Assembly (NCBI RefSeq): GCF_024300825.1
Contig: NZ_CP101323.1
Location: 2,790,001 to 2,854,000, forward strand
DNA: 64,000 nt
Direction of reading: 5' to 3'
DNA from: Natronomonas gomsonensis
GTDB lineage: Archaea > Halobacteriota > Halobacteria > Halobacteriales > Haloarculaceae
Below, in pieces: positions 43,670 to 52,863 of this stretch (position 1 is its first letter; every line of letters begins with the position of its first letter). The notes below the pieces were generated by a model that saw only the letters and a list, made by a program, of their open reading frames with translations, made no database searches and was not told where the DNA came from. The translations under genes and the position numbers were made by a program.

Positions 43670-45646
43670 ATGTCACGGCCACGGGCGCGGGCGGTTTCGC
43701 TTTCGGTGCTGTTGACGTGTTGGCTGCTCGCGGGCAGCGTCGCGTTCGCGATGCCCGCGGCGGCGGCGACCATCGAGGTCGACAACACGCTCGCCCAGAC
43801 CGACACGAAAGGCGAGGTGGACGTGAAAACGCAGGTGATAATCCCGGACGGAGCGACATCGGTGGAGATAACGATTCCCGAAGACACCGATGTCTACGAG
43901 ACAGAGGGGTTCAGACAGTCGGGAACCGACGGCCGAACCTACGAGTGGACCGGCGGGACCGACCGACCGTTCGTCCGGTACGATTTGGCCGGCAACCGGA
44001 CTATCGACCGAGGCAGTGGCGAGCAGTTCCTCTATGCCGTCACCGACGAGTGGGCAGTCGTCCGGTCGCCGAGCATCAGCGTTCGGGCGACGGGCATCGA
44101 CTTGCGCATCAATCGCTCGAACCACGTCGACGGCGAGGGTGTCGCCGGGCGACACATCACCTACCTCGGCGGCTACGAGGAACACACCCGACAGGCGGCC
44201 GGCCAGCGCTTCCGACTCATCGAATCCGAACACGGCGACATGCACGAAAACCCCGAGGACGTACTCGACTCGCTGGCCCACGCCGCAAACCACTTCGAAA
44301 CGGGCGCCCGCGACGACAGCGTCCTCATCATCGCCGTCCCATCGAACGTCGACTGGGCAGCAACGGGCGTCCAGCGCGGTGACTCCGACATGTGGGTCCG
44401 CGACGACGAACGCCTCGACACCGCTCGGAACACGTGGATTCACGAGTACGTCCACACCAGACAGGACTACGACCGGACCGAGGCGACCCGTTGGACCATC
44501 GAGGGGATGGCCGACTACTACGCCGCGTTGCTCACTTACGAACAGGGACGAATCGACTTCGAGACGTTCCAATCCCAGATGGATGACGGGGCGCGCGACC
44601 GATACAGCGACGTACAGCTCTCCGACCCCGCGACGTGGGAGAACGGTCGTGGAAACTACGAGAAGGGCGCGCTCGTCTTCGGCCACCTCGACCGACGGCT
44701 CCGAGCGGACGCCGACACGACGCTTGCGGCCGCAATCGCCGAGTTCAACGACCCCGGGACGGAGTTGACACAACAGCGGTTCCTCGACGCCGTCGAAACC
44801 ACTGGGAGCACTGCCATCCGCGACGATGCCGAACGGTACACCGAGACGACCGAGACGCCGGAGGTCTGGAGCCGCCAACAGCACCTCGATGCCTTCGGCG
44901 GCGCCGACATCCGATACGAGTTCGAGGGGTTCGCGGTGTCGGGTCCGTACCGTGAGGCCACAATCGATTCCCCGCGTGTCGTCACCGACGAGACGCTTGA
45001 ACCGACCGTCCGGATCCGCAACGTCGGCACCGAGTCCGGCGAGTACACCGCCGAGTTACGCGTCGACGGCGAAACGGTCGCAGAGCGAACCGGCACCCTC
45101 GACGCCGACGCGGAGACGACGGTGACGTTCCAGCGACGCTTCGACGCCGCCGGCGAGTACGACCTTTCGGTCGGTACGACCACCACCACGGCTGTCGTCG
45201 AGGAACCGGCCGACGTGGCGGTCACCGACCTCACCGCAGACCCGGCAACGGCGGCGCTCGGCGAGTCGGTGACGCTGCGGGCGACCGTCGCGTCGTCGGC
45301 GGACCGACCGGCCGACGGCGACGTGACCTTCGCCGTCGGCGGCAAGTCGGTCGCAACCGAGCGGGTTCAACTGAACGACGGGCCGGTGACCGTCGAGGCG
45401 ACGACGACCTTCGGGGAGTCCGGCGAGTACACCGTCACCGCTGGCGACCGTTCGACGACGGTGTCGGTCAAGGAGGTAACGGCGACGCCCGGCGGAACGG
45501 AATCGGCGATGCCGCAGTCGACGGAACAACCGGCTGACGGCTCCGACCGTCCCACGACGCCGACGGAGGGTGCCGGCTCCGGGTTCGGCGTCGGTACCGC
45601 GGCCCTCGCGACTCTCGCGGCGGCCGTGCTGTTCGGCCGTCGATAG
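43670..45646 (+). CDS. Secreted gluzincin metallopeptidase-like surface protein with PGF-CTERM-like tail
   Basis: The product has 658 residues. Signal peptide 1-33; zinc motif HEYVH with H258, E259 and H262, and E278 in EGMADYYAALL as a plausible third ligand, an M1/M61-like arrangement. Two Ig/CARDB-like beta repeats follow (TVRIRNVGTESGEYTAELRV and DVAVTDLTADPATAALGESV), then a Thr/Pro linker. The tail GSGFGVGTAALATLAAAVLF ends GRR, like PGF-CTERM but with SGF instead of PGF. It probably is anchored to the cell surface by archaeosortase processing. It starts 8 nt after ileS. Confidence 0.85.
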   Translation: MSRPRARAVSLSVLLTCWLLAGSVAFAMPAAAATIEVDNTLAQTDTKGEVDVKTQVIIPDGATSVEITIPEDTDVYETEGFRQSGTDGRTYEWTGGTDRPFVRYDLAGNRTIDRGSGEQFLYAVTDEWAVVRSPSISVRATGIDLRINRSNHVDGEGVAGRHITYLGGYEEHTRQAAGQRFRLIESEHGDMHENPEDVLDSLAHAANHFETGARDDSVLIIAVPSNVDWAATGVQRGDSDMWVRDDERLDTARNTWIHEYVHTRQDYDRTEATRWTIEGMADYYAALLTYEQGRIDFETFQSQMDDGARDRYSDVQLSDPATWENGRGNYEKGALVFGHLDRRLRADADTTLAAAIAEFNDPGTELTQQRFLDAVETTGSTAIRDDAERYTETTETPEVWSRQQHLDAFGGADIRYEFEGFAVSGPYREATIDSPRVVTDETLEPTVRIRNVGTESGEYTAELRVDGETVAERTGTLDADAETTVTFQRRFDAAGEYDLSVGTTTTTAVVEEPADVAVTDLTADPATAALGESVTLRATVASSADRPADGDVTFAVGGKSVATERVQLNDGPVTVEATTTFGESGEYTVTAGDRSTTVSVKEVTATPGGTESAMPQSTEQPADGSDRPTTPTEGAGSGFGVGTAALATLAAAVLFGRR

Positions 45647-45661
45647 TCGACGCGCCGCTAC

Positions 45662-46495
45662 TTAGAGGTGTTCTGCGAGTGCGGGTGCGACGCTGACCGT
45701 CGATACCGCCCGCTCGATGGTGTCCGTTCCGAACACGCCGTCGACGCCGACGCGAGCCAGTTTCGTCCGGGCGCTGGCGGCGAGCATCGGGTGGACGCAG
45801 GTCACGAACACGCGGTCGGGATCATCCAATTGCGCGATGGCTGTGCTCATCGTCGACCCCGTGGCGACGATGTCGTCGACCAACACCACGTCGCGACCGG
45901 CCGTGTCGGCGTCGCTCGGTTGCATCTCGACCTCCGTATCCGAGAGGCGGTGTTTCTCGAAGTAATCCACCTCGCCGTCGCCCGCAGTGTCTCGAACGGT
46001 CTTCGCGAGGTCGATGGCACCCTCGTCCGGCGAGAGGAAAAGCGGGTCCGAAAGTGCCGGCAGGGTGTCGGCGAGCAATCCGGCGGCGTCGACGGCCCGA
46101 CACGGCACATCGAAGAAGTCACACACCGCATTCTCGTGGGGGTTGACTGTCAGTACGCGGTCGGTTCCCGTCGAGATGGCTCGGGCCATCGCACGCGCGG
46201 AGACGGGTTCGCCCTCGGCGAAGGCCTCGTCCTGTCGTGCATACCCCATGTACGGGAGGACGGTGACGACCTCCTCGGCCTGCTGGCGGGCGGCGTCCTG
46301 CAACTGGAGCAACTCGACGTGGGCGCCGTCGGAGACCGTCGAGGCGACGACGACCGCGCGGTCATCGGTGTCCGGAACGCGGACGACCCGTTCCCCGTCG
46401 GCGAACTGTTCGTACTCGACGGCCGCAAGCGACTCTCCCAACGCCGCCGAGAGTGTGGCCGCGAGGTCCTGTGAGGCGGAGCCCGGAACTATCAT
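45662..46495 (-). CDS. prs: Ribose-phosphate diphosphokinase (PRPP synthetase)
   Basis: The product has 277 residues. ATP-binding flexible loop region PYMGYARQDEAFAEGEPVSA and the PRPP-binding signature DVVLVDDIVATGSTMSTAI are intact. It makes phosphoribosyl diphosphate for nucleotide and histidine synthesis. The length is slightly below the usual 280-315 and is typical of archaeal class. The intergenic region upstream carries three hairpins. It converges with the surface-protein gene (15 nt between stops). Confidence 0.94.
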   Translation of the reverse strand: MIVPGSASQDLAATLSAALGESLAAVEYEQFADGERVVRVPDTDDRAVVVASTVSDGAHVELLQLQDAARQQAEEVVTVLPYMGYARQDEAFAEGEPVSARAMARAISTGTDRVLTVNPHENAVCDFFDVPCRAVDAAGLLADTLPALSDPLFLSPDEGAIDLAKTVRDTAGDGEVDYFEKHRLSDTEVEMQPSDADTAGRDVVLVDDIVATGSTMSTAIAQLDDPDRVFVTCVHPMLAASARTKLARVGVDGVFGTDTIERAVSTVSVAPALAEHL

Positions 46496-46573
46496 GCGCG
46501 AGGCTCCGCGTTCCGGGGGTAAACGCGTTTTCCTTCGACCTTTTTTTGGCTCGGGTGTGCCGAAGGCGCACCG

Positions 46574-46682
46574 CGTGGCGGCTTCGCCGCCACGACATGC
46601 GGTTGCGGGACACAGGCCCGCAACCCACTCGCGGCAAAAACGTCGATGAAAAAGGCGCGAACGCGCCGACGGCGCGTTCGCG
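46574..46682. repeat. Three consecutive perfect G+C-rich hairpins
   Basis: Hairpin 1 is CGTGGCGGC-TTC-GCCGCCACG (46574-46594). Hairpin 2 is GGTTGCGGG-n7-CCCGCAACC (46601-46625). Hairpin 3 is CGCGAACGCGCC-GAC-GGCGCGTTCGCG (46656-46682, 12 bp). They lie between the stop of the prenyltransferase gene and the start of prs, both transcribed leftward, so they could terminate or attenuate transcription. No Shine-Dalgarno or ORF occupies them. Confidence 0.7.
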
Positions 46683-46733
46683 TGAACCGCGCTCGCTGCG
46701 CTCGCGCGGATGCTGGACTAATTACAACACAAG

Positions 46734-47609
46734 TTACCGCTCTCGAACCACGACGAACTCCGCGAGGTCTTCGAGATACCCGACTGCCTCCGAGCCGACG
46801 GAGTCGGCGGCTTCCAGTGCGGCGAGGGCTGCATCGGATTCCTCGCGGGCGCGCTGGTTCGCCTCTTCGGGCGTCATCTCCGTAATCTGGACCAGCGACG
46901 GCCGGGCCATCTCCTCGTCTTGGCCGGTCGGCTTGCCGAGTTCCTCGGCGTCGGCCGTCGCGTCGAGGACGTCGTCGCGAATCTGGAATGCAATACCGAC
47001 CCGCTCGGCGTACTGGCCGAAGGCCTCGACGGTGTAGGCGTCGGCGTCGGCGGCGACCGCGCCCAACTCGGCGGCGGCCCGGAACAGCGCGCCGGTCTTC
47101 CGGCGGGCGAGTTCCATGTACTCGTCTTCGTCGGTCGGCTGGGCGACGAGCTCGGTCGCCTCGCCCTCACCGAGTTCGACCATCGACTCGCTGACGACCT
47201 GCATGGCGCGCTCGTCGGCCGAAAACAGCGCGAACGCTTCCCCGAGCAAGCCGTCGCTGGCGACGATGGCCGACCCGTGGCCGAAGGCCGCCCACGCGCT
47301 GTCGACACTCCGGCGCAGTTCGGACTCGTCGATGATGTCATCGACGACCAACGAGGCGTTGTGGACCAACTCGATGCCGACCGCGAAGTCGACGGCGTTT
47401 CGGGACGGCTCAGAGCCGCGGCCGTCGTCGCCGGACAGTTCGCCGCCGGCGGCCTCGAAGGCCAGAAGCGTCACCGTCGGGCGGACGCGTTTGCCCCCCG
47501 ACAGCGAGACGTGTTCGAGGCGGTCGGTCATCGCCTCGGGGTCGGTCGAATCGAGGACGGCTTCGAGCCGGTCCTCGACGAACGACCGACGCCGCTCCAG
47601 ATACTCCAT
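46734..47609 (-). CDS. idsA: Polyprenyl diphosphate synthase (GGPP/FPP synthase type)
   Basis: The product has 291 residues. The first Asp-rich motif is SLVVDDIIDESELRR with the second in AFQIRDDVLDATADAEE, and substrate-binding GGKRVRPTVTLLAFEAAG. It extends isoprenoid chains, supplying geranylgeranyl diphosphate for archaeal ether lipids. The residues ahead of the first Asp motif (GIELVHNASLV) lack bulky aromatic residues right before DDIID, which usually goes with C20 products, though chain length cannot be fixed by eye. Start at 47609. Confidence 0.92.
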   Translation of the reverse strand: MEYLERRRSFVEDRLEAVLDSTDPEAMTDRLEHVSLSGGKRVRPTVTLLAFEAAGGELSGDDGRGSEPSRNAVDFAVGIELVHNASLVVDDIIDESELRRSVDSAWAAFGHGSAIVASDGLLGEAFALFSADERAMQVVSESMVELGEGEATELVAQPTDEDEYMELARRKTGALFRAAAELGAVAADADAYTVEAFGQYAERVGIAFQIRDDVLDATADAEELGKPTGQDEEMARPSLVQITEMTPEEANQRAREESDAALAALEAADSVGSEAVGYLEDLAEFVVVRER

Positions 47610-47687
47610 AAAAGTGGTAGGTTCGTTCCTCGGAAGTACGTGTCGGATACGGACGAAAAATGTGGATATCGAGGGTCGAAAACCGGC

Positions 47688-48656
47688 CTACAGGTCGGGC
47701 GCTTCGCCGCCGAACTCCTCGATGAGTTCGGGAACGACATCGAAGAGGTCGTCGACGATGCCGTAGTCGGCGATGTCGTAGATAGGCGCGTTCGGGTCGG
47801 TGTTGATGGCGACGATGGTGTCGGCGCCTTTCATTCCAGCGACGTGCTGGACGGCCCCGGAGATGCCGATGGCGATGTACACGTCGGGGGTGACGACCTT
47901 CCCGGACTGGCCGACCTGTCGGTTCTTCGGCAGCCAGCCGTTGTCGACGATGGGTCGCGACGAGGACAGCGTCGCGCCGAGGGTGTCGGCGAGTTCCTCG
48001 ACGAGCGGGAGGTTCTCCTCCTCGTCGATACCGCGGCCGATGGAGACGAGCACGTCCGCCTCGGTGATGTCGACGTCGCCGCCGCCGACTTCCTCGAAGC
48101 CGTTGACGGTCGTCCCGAGGGCGCTTTCGTCGATGTCAGCGTCGAAGGCCTCGATTGCGGCGTCGCCGGCCGCTTCGGCCTTCGGCCACTCCGCCGGCCG
48201 GATGGTCAGCGCGTAGTCGTCGGCGTCGATGTCGTAGGTCGTCTCGACCTTGCCACCGTACTGTTCGCGGGTGACTTCGAGGTTGCCGTTCGTCTCGAAG
48301 TCGACGACGTCGGTGACGAGCGGCAGGTCGAGTCCCTCGGCGACCGCCGGTGCGTAGTCGAGGCCGTTGACCGAGTTCGGCATCAGAAGCGCCGTCGGCT
48401 CGACCTCTGTGGCCAACTGCTCGATGGCTTGGGTGTAGACGCCGTGGTTGAACTCCTCGCCCTCGTCGACGGTGTAGATGGTGTCGACGCCGTCGCGGTT
48501 TACGTCGTCGGCGAAGCCCTCGACGTCGCCGCCGATGACGGCGAGTTCGAGGTCGGTGCCGAGGTCGTCGGCCAGTTCGCGGCCGGCCGTGACGAGTTCG
48601 TAGGACACGTCACGAACATCGCCGCGGCGGTGTTCGGTGATTGCGAGAACGGTCAT
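47688..48656 (-). CDS. etfA: Electron transfer flavoprotein alpha subunit
   Basis: The product has 322 residues. The C-terminal FAD-binding signature is IAIGISGAVQHVAGMKGADT and IVAINTDPNAPIYDIADYG. It has an N-terminal ETF domain. With EtfB it accepts electrons from acyl-CoA dehydrogenases such as those coded at 50416 and 61993. ATG at 48656 overlaps the etfB stop (ATGA). Orientation is etfB then etfA. Confidence 0.95.
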   Translation of the reverse strand: MTVLAITEHRRGDVRDVSYELVTAGRELADDLGTDLELAVIGGDVEGFADDVNRDGVDTIYTVDEGEEFNHGVYTQAIEQLATEVEPTALLMPNSVNGLDYAPAVAEGLDLPLVTDVVDFETNGNLEVTREQYGGKVETTYDIDADDYALTIRPAEWPKAEAAGDAAIEAFDADIDESALGTTVNGFEEVGGGDVDITEADVLVSIGRGIDEEENLPLVEELADTLGATLSSSRPIVDNGWLPKNRQVGQSGKVVTPDVYIAIGISGAVQHVAGMKGADTIVAINTDPNAPIYDIADYGIVDDLFDVVPELIEEFGGEAPDL

Positions 48657-49441
48657 CCTTCAACAACCCCCTTGTCGCGGAGGAACGTAGCCAGTTCTCC
48701 TGCGGTCTCCTCTGCACTACCCTCCCAGAGCGTGGCGTCGCCCTCGGATTCGGGCTCGTACATCGACGTGCGCTCGACCGGCGACTCGACGACGCTGTCG
48801 TCGAGGCCGAGGTCATCGAGCGTGTGAACGTCCAGCGGCTTGCGCTGTGCTTGTCGGATGCCACGGAGGCTCGCGTAGCGCGGTTCGTTGATACCGGTCT
48901 GGATGGTCAACACGGACGGGAGTTCGACGTCGGTGAGTTCCTCGATACCGCCTTCGAGTTCGCGGTGGACGGAGGCGACGCCTGCCTCGATGTCGAGGGC
49001 GTTGACGACGGCGGCCCACTCGAAGCCGATGCGGTCGGCCAGTGCGACGCCGGTTGCGCCGTTTGCGTCGTCGCCGGCCTGAACGCCGGTGAGGACGAAG
49101 TCGGGGTCCTCCTCTTCGACGACGGCGGCGAGGATGTCGGCTTTCGACTCGACGTCGAGGAACTGGGCGTTCTCGAGGGAGTCGTCCCACACGCGGAGCG
49201 CGCGGTCTGCGCCCTTCGCCAGCGCCATCCGAACGGTCTCCTCGGCGCGTTCGGGGCCGATGGTGACGGTGACGACCTCCACGTCGTCGTTCTCCTCCGA
49301 AATCTGTACGGCTTCCTCAACGGCGTAGTCGTCCCACTCGTTGAGATCATACTCGAGGGAGCCCTCGTCGATGTCGAGTCCCGAAATCTGGAACTCGTCG
49401 TCGACCTCGGCCACCTCTTTGACGGTGACGAGTATTTTCAT
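48653..49441 (-). CDS. etfB: Electron transfer flavoprotein beta subunit
   Basis: The product has 262 residues: MKILVTVKEVAEVDDEFQIS, then NEWDDYAVEEAVQISEENDD and a mononucleotide-binding region (LTGVQAGDDANGATGVALAD). The signature RQAQRKPLDVHTLDDL at ~190-205 is an EtfB feature. It forms the heterodimer with EtfA and binds AMP and FAD. A short gap separates it from the divergent SDR that opens the second catabolic cluster. Confidence 0.95.
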   Translation of the reverse strand: MKILVTVKEVAEVDDEFQISGLDIDEGSLEYDLNEWDDYAVEEAVQISEENDDVEVVTVTIGPERAEETVRMALAKGADRALRVWDDSLENAQFLDVESKADILAAVVEEEDPDFVLTGVQAGDDANGATGVALADRIGFEWAAVVNALDIEAGVASVHRELEGGIEELTDVELPSVLTIQTGINEPRYASLRGIRQAQRKPLDVHTLDDLGLDDSVVESPVERTSMYEPESEGDATLWEGSAEETAGELATFLRDKGVVEG

Positions 49442-49576
49442 GCGTTCCGATCGGTTCTAGCGAACTACGAAATCCAGATAAGTGTTTCCACTCGGCGCAC
49501 TGGCTACGTTCAGTATCCGTCTCGGGCCCCCGCCGAAAGTTACATGCACGCACCGACAGTCACTCGATTCAATACA

Positions 49577-50335
49577 ATGGATTCAGTACAGTCACTCGAC
49601 GGACAGACGGCACTCGTGACCGGTGCGAGTCGCGGCATCGGGCGAGCAACGGCGGTTACACTGGCAGCGCATGGCGCAGACGTGGCACTAGCTGCCCGGA
49701 GTAGGGACGCACTATCGGCGGCGGCAGACGAGATTACGGACGAACATGACGTCAGTACGGTGGCCGTGCCGACCGACGTCACTGACGAGAATGCAGTAGA
49801 GTCGATGTTCGAGACAACGGTTGACACCTTCGATGGACTGGATATCGTCGTGAGCAACGCCGGGAGGGCCCACGAACGCCGACTTGGAGACCTCTCGACA
49901 GAAGAGTACCGAAGGCTGATGGCCGTGAACGTGGACGGGACGTTCTTCACCGCACGGAGCGCCGACCCGTACCTCCGAGCATCAAGCGGCCACCTCGTTT
50001 TCGTCGGGAGCATAGCCGCGAAGTACCCTGCCCCGAAGTTCCCGGTCTACGCTGCGAGCAAGTGGTGGATTCGTGGGTTTGCACTGAGTATTGCGGGCGA
50101 CTTGGGGACCGACGACGTGGCGACGACTGTCGTACACCCGACATCGGTCCGTACAGATATCGGCGTGGAAGCCCGTCCAGAATCGCTCAAAGAGACCTAT
50201 GCCCCCGGCGAGGTACCCGAACCGGAGGACATCGCGAGCGCAGTTGTCTTCTCGGTCACTCGCCGGTCTCCGAACACGGTTAGCGAACTCGACCTGTTCT
50301 GCCGTGACCAGTTCACTGGCTTTCTCGGTGGGTAA
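49577..50335 (+). CDS. Short-chain dehydrogenase/reductase
   Basis: The product has 252 residues. The cofactor motif is TGASRGIGRATAVTLAAHGA, then VSNAGRAHER, catalytic Tyr/Lys in PVYAASKWWIRGFALS and the C-terminal substrate loop. It probably oxidises a hydroxyacyl-CoA or alcohol with NAD(P). The ATG at 49577 is chosen because the open frame extends ~900 nt upstream through antisense etfBA sequence and is not coding there. It is divergent from etfB and starts a run of acyl-CoA genes. Confidence 0.88.
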   Translation: MDSVQSLDGQTALVTGASRGIGRATAVTLAAHGADVALAARSRDALSAAADEITDEHDVSTVAVPTDVTDENAVESMFETTVDTFDGLDIVVSNAGRAHERRLGDLSTEEYRRLMAVNVDGTFFTARSADPYLRASSGHLVFVGSIAAKYPAPKFPVYAASKWWIRGFALSIAGDLGTDDVATTVVHPTSVRTDIGVEARPESLKETYAPGEVPEPEDIASAVVFSVTRRSPNTVSELDLFCRDQFTGFLGG

Positions 50336-50385
50336 ACCGTCGGAATCGGCCGCGGGACGAGCGACTACGTCCGTGAGGACGTAAA

Positions 50386-50392
50386 GTATAAG
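50386..50392 (+). promoter_or_regulatory. TATA box of acyl-CoA dehydrogenase gene
   Basis: GTATAAG is centred about 28 nt before the ATG at 50416, consistent with a leaderless transcript. Confidence 0.6.
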
Positions 50393-50415
50393 CGTATGAT
50401 GGTGATTGACTAGGT

Positions 50416-51555
50416 ATGTTAAATCTCGACGACGAGCAGCGGATGGTCGTACAGATGCTGTCGGAACTCGCGGAGAACGAGTTCGCTGACCGCGCGTTCC
50501 AGTGGGACGGCGAGTTCCCATGGGAAAATATCGAGTTGCTGGCCGACCAGGGGTTCATGGGAATCAACCTCCCTGAAGAGTACGGCGGCGGCGGCATGAC
50601 GGAGTTCGAGGCTATCCTCGCGCTCGAGACCATCGGCCGGGTCTGTCCCGACACGGCCAACGCGCTCTACGGGCAGTCGATGGTGACGCCACGCGCGGTC
50701 GACATGTTTGGCACTGAGGCGGCCAAAGAGAAGTACATCCCACCGGTCTGTGCCGGTGAGTCCGCACTCGCTATCGCAATCAGCGAACCGCACGCCGGGA
50801 GTGACGCTGGCGCGATGGATACCCGCCTCGAGGAGAAGGACGGCGACTACTACCTCTCCGGCGAGAAAATCTGGGTTAGCTACGTCAAGGAATCCGATGC
50901 GGCCGTCGTCTGGGCGCGGTTCCCCGACGGCAACCTAGGTACCGTCATTATGGACTTCGACGCGCCCGGCATCGAAATCGGTGAACACTACGAGAATATG
51001 GCCGGCCACGTCCAGACTCATTTCTTTATGGAGGATGTCCCAATCCCCGAGGAGAACATCCTCGTTCAGGGGAAGGAAGCACTCAAAGAGCAACTGAAGG
51101 CCCTCAACTGGGAGCGCTGTGGGAGTTCGGCGTATGCCAACGCCATCGCTCGGTGTGCGTACGACCACGCGCTGGCGTACGCGAAGGAGCGCGAGCAGTT
51201 CGACCAGCCCATCGGTGAATTCCAGGGGATGCGCTGGAAGTTCGCGGACATGGCGAAGGAACTCGAAGCGTCCCGGTCGCTCACCTACCGCGCCGCGCTG
51301 AACGCGGAGGCGCAGGGGAGAGTGCCCGACCGGCTGGAGACCAGTATCGCGAAACTCTACTCTGGCGAGATGGTTGAGTACGTCGTCAGCGAAGCACTCC
51401 AAGCGTTCGGATCTACTGGGTACCAGCAGGATCACCCGTTAGAGTACCTGTACCGCCTCCAGCGCAGTCGCCGCATCGCCGCCGGGACCGATGAGATTAT
51501 GAAGAACAACGTGGCCGACGAGGTCTTCGGGAACGGCCTCCCCGACCTAACCTGA
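50416..51555 (+). CDS. Acyl-CoA dehydrogenase
   Basis: The product has 379 residues. Family motifs: LPEEYGGGGMTEFEAILALE, AIAISEPHAGSDAGAMDTRL, and C-terminal RSRRIAAGTDEIMKNNVADE. It is a flavoprotein that desaturates acyl-CoA and passes electrons to ETF, encoded just to the left. The catalytic base region differs slightly from bacterial ACADs and substrate length cannot be read. A TATA box 28 nt upstream supports the start. A thiolase-fold gene follows. Confidence 0.93.
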   Translation: MLNLDDEQRMVVQMLSELAENEFADRAFQWDGEFPWENIELLADQGFMGINLPEEYGGGGMTEFEAILALETIGRVCPDTANALYGQSMVTPRAVDMFGTEAAKEKYIPPVCAGESALAIAISEPHAGSDAGAMDTRLEEKDGDYYLSGEKIWVSYVKESDAAVVWARFPDGNLGTVIMDFDAPGIEIGEHYENMAGHVQTHFFMEDVPIPEENILVQGKEALKEQLKALNWERCGSSAYANAIARCAYDHALAYAKEREQFDQPIGEFQGMRWKFADMAKELEASRSLTYRAALNAEAQGRVPDRLETSIAKLYSGEMVEYVVSEALQAFGSTGYQQDHPLEYLYRLQRSRRIAAGTDEIMKNNVADEVFGNGLPDLT

Positions 51556-51687
51556 CCGCGGCCCGTCGTCTAGGCGCGCTCGCTCCCTCCGTAGCCACAC
51601 CTCTCTCACCGTCGACACAGAAGTACTGTGCGACTGCACCTGAATCAAGGCAAAGACTTACACTGGTATGAGAAGTAGGTGGCAGTA

Positions 51688-52863
51688 ATGGCAGCGAACG
51701 AACCGGTGTACATAGCAGGTGCCTTCGAACATCCGACCCGGGAAGCACCCGACAAGTCGGAGATGCAACTACACGCCGAGGTGGCGAAGGGCGCGCTTGA
51801 TGACGCCGGCCTGCCGAAGGCCGATGTTGACGCGTTCTTTACCGCCGGTGTCCCCGAGTATGAGTTCGCTCTCTCGCCGCTCGTGGTCGCCGATTACCTC
51901 GGCCTCGACGTGTCGTATGCTGACACGACCGATTACGGCGGTTCGTCGTACATCGCGCACGTCGGCCACGCAGCGAGCGCGATTCGAGATGGGAAGTGCG
52001 ACGTCGCGCTCGTCACGCTCGCCGGCCGACCTCGATCACGCGGGCAAGCGACAGGGTCTGGTGCTCGTGAACTCCGGACCATGCAGGACAGTTTCGAGCG
52101 CATCTACGGCGCCACCAATATTTCGATGTACGGGATGGCTGCACGCCGGCACATGCACGAGTACGGAACGACACCGGAGCAACTCGCGGAGGTCCGCGTC
52201 GCCGCGTCCCAGCACGCTCAGTACAACGACCAGGCGATGTATCAGGACCCGGTGACTGTTGAGGATGTAGTTGAGTCCAAGGTCGTCGCCGACCCCCTCC
52301 ACCTGCTCGACTGCTGTGTCATCTCTGACGGTGGCGGCGCGCTTGTAATCGTCTCCGAGGACGCTCGCGCCGAACTCAACCGCAAGTGTGTCGAGGTGCT
52401 CGGCCATGGCGAGTCACCGAGTCATCACGATGCCGGCCGCATCGACCTCACGACGACTGGTGCGGTCCAGTCCGGTCGTCGTGCCTTTGAGGAGGCTGGG
52501 CTTGCCCCCGAGCACGTCGACTATGCCTCCATCTACGACTCATTCACCATCACCGTCCTCGAAGCCATCGAAGACCTCGGGTTCTGTGCGAAAGGTGAGG
52601 GGGGGGAGTTCATCGAAGGGGGGACACTTCAAGCACCCGACGGTGACCTCCCTTTCAATACTGACGGTGGTGGGCTCTGCTCGAATCATCCCGCCAACCG
52701 GGGTGGTATGACAAAGGTCGTTGAGGCCGTCCGGCAACTTCGGGGCGAAGCCAATCCGGAGGTACAGGTAGACGCGGACGTCGCCATCGCACACGGCACA
52801 GGTGGGAGCATCGCGACGCGACACGGTGCTGCTACGGTGGTTCTCGGAGGTGAAGACCGATGA
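51688..52863 (+). CDS. Thiolase-fold (SCP-x/Ltp2-like) protein lacking active-site Cys
   Basis: The product has 391 residues. It has the overall thiolase fold (SNHPANRGGMTKVVEAVRQL, THE end DVAIAHGTGGSIATRHGAAT). The nucleophile Cys position reads DYGGSSYIAHVGHAA and the C-terminal CxG reads HGTGG, so both thiolase cysteines are missing. This matches the Ltp2-type subfamily, where Tyr residues and a DUF35 partner carry out retro-aldol cleavage. Its stop overlaps the DUF35 gene (ATGA). Start at ATG 51688; the codon at 51679 is an alternative. Plain thiolase activity is unlikely. Confidence 0.85.
   Translation: MAANEPVYIAGAFEHPTREAPDKSEMQLHAEVAKGALDDAGLPKADVDAFFTAGVPEYEFALSPLVVADYLGLDVSYADTTDYGGSSYIAHVGHAASAIRDGKCDVALVTLAGRPRSRGQATGSGARELRTMQDSFERIYGATNISMYGMAARRHMHEYGTTPEQLAEVRVAASQHAQYNDQAMYQDPVTVEDVVESKVVADPLHLLDCCVISDGGGALVIVSEDARAELNRKCVEVLGHGESPSHHDAGRIDLTTTGAVQSGRRAFEEAGLAPEHVDYASIYDSFTITVLEAIEDLGFCAKGEGGEFIEGGTLQAPDGDLPFNTDGGGLCSNHPANRGGMTKVVEAVRQLRGEANPEVQVDADVAIAHGTGGSIATRHGAATVVLGGEDR

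Noticed and set aside
40947-43859. 970-codon open frame on the minus strand opposite ileS
   Set aside because: It is a shadow frame from high G+C codon bias; ileS on the plus strand has all family motifs over the same span.
48641-49576. Long N-terminal extension of the SDR through antisense etfB
   Set aside because: That stretch is the complement of etfB; the SDR cofactor motif begins right after the ATG at 49577.
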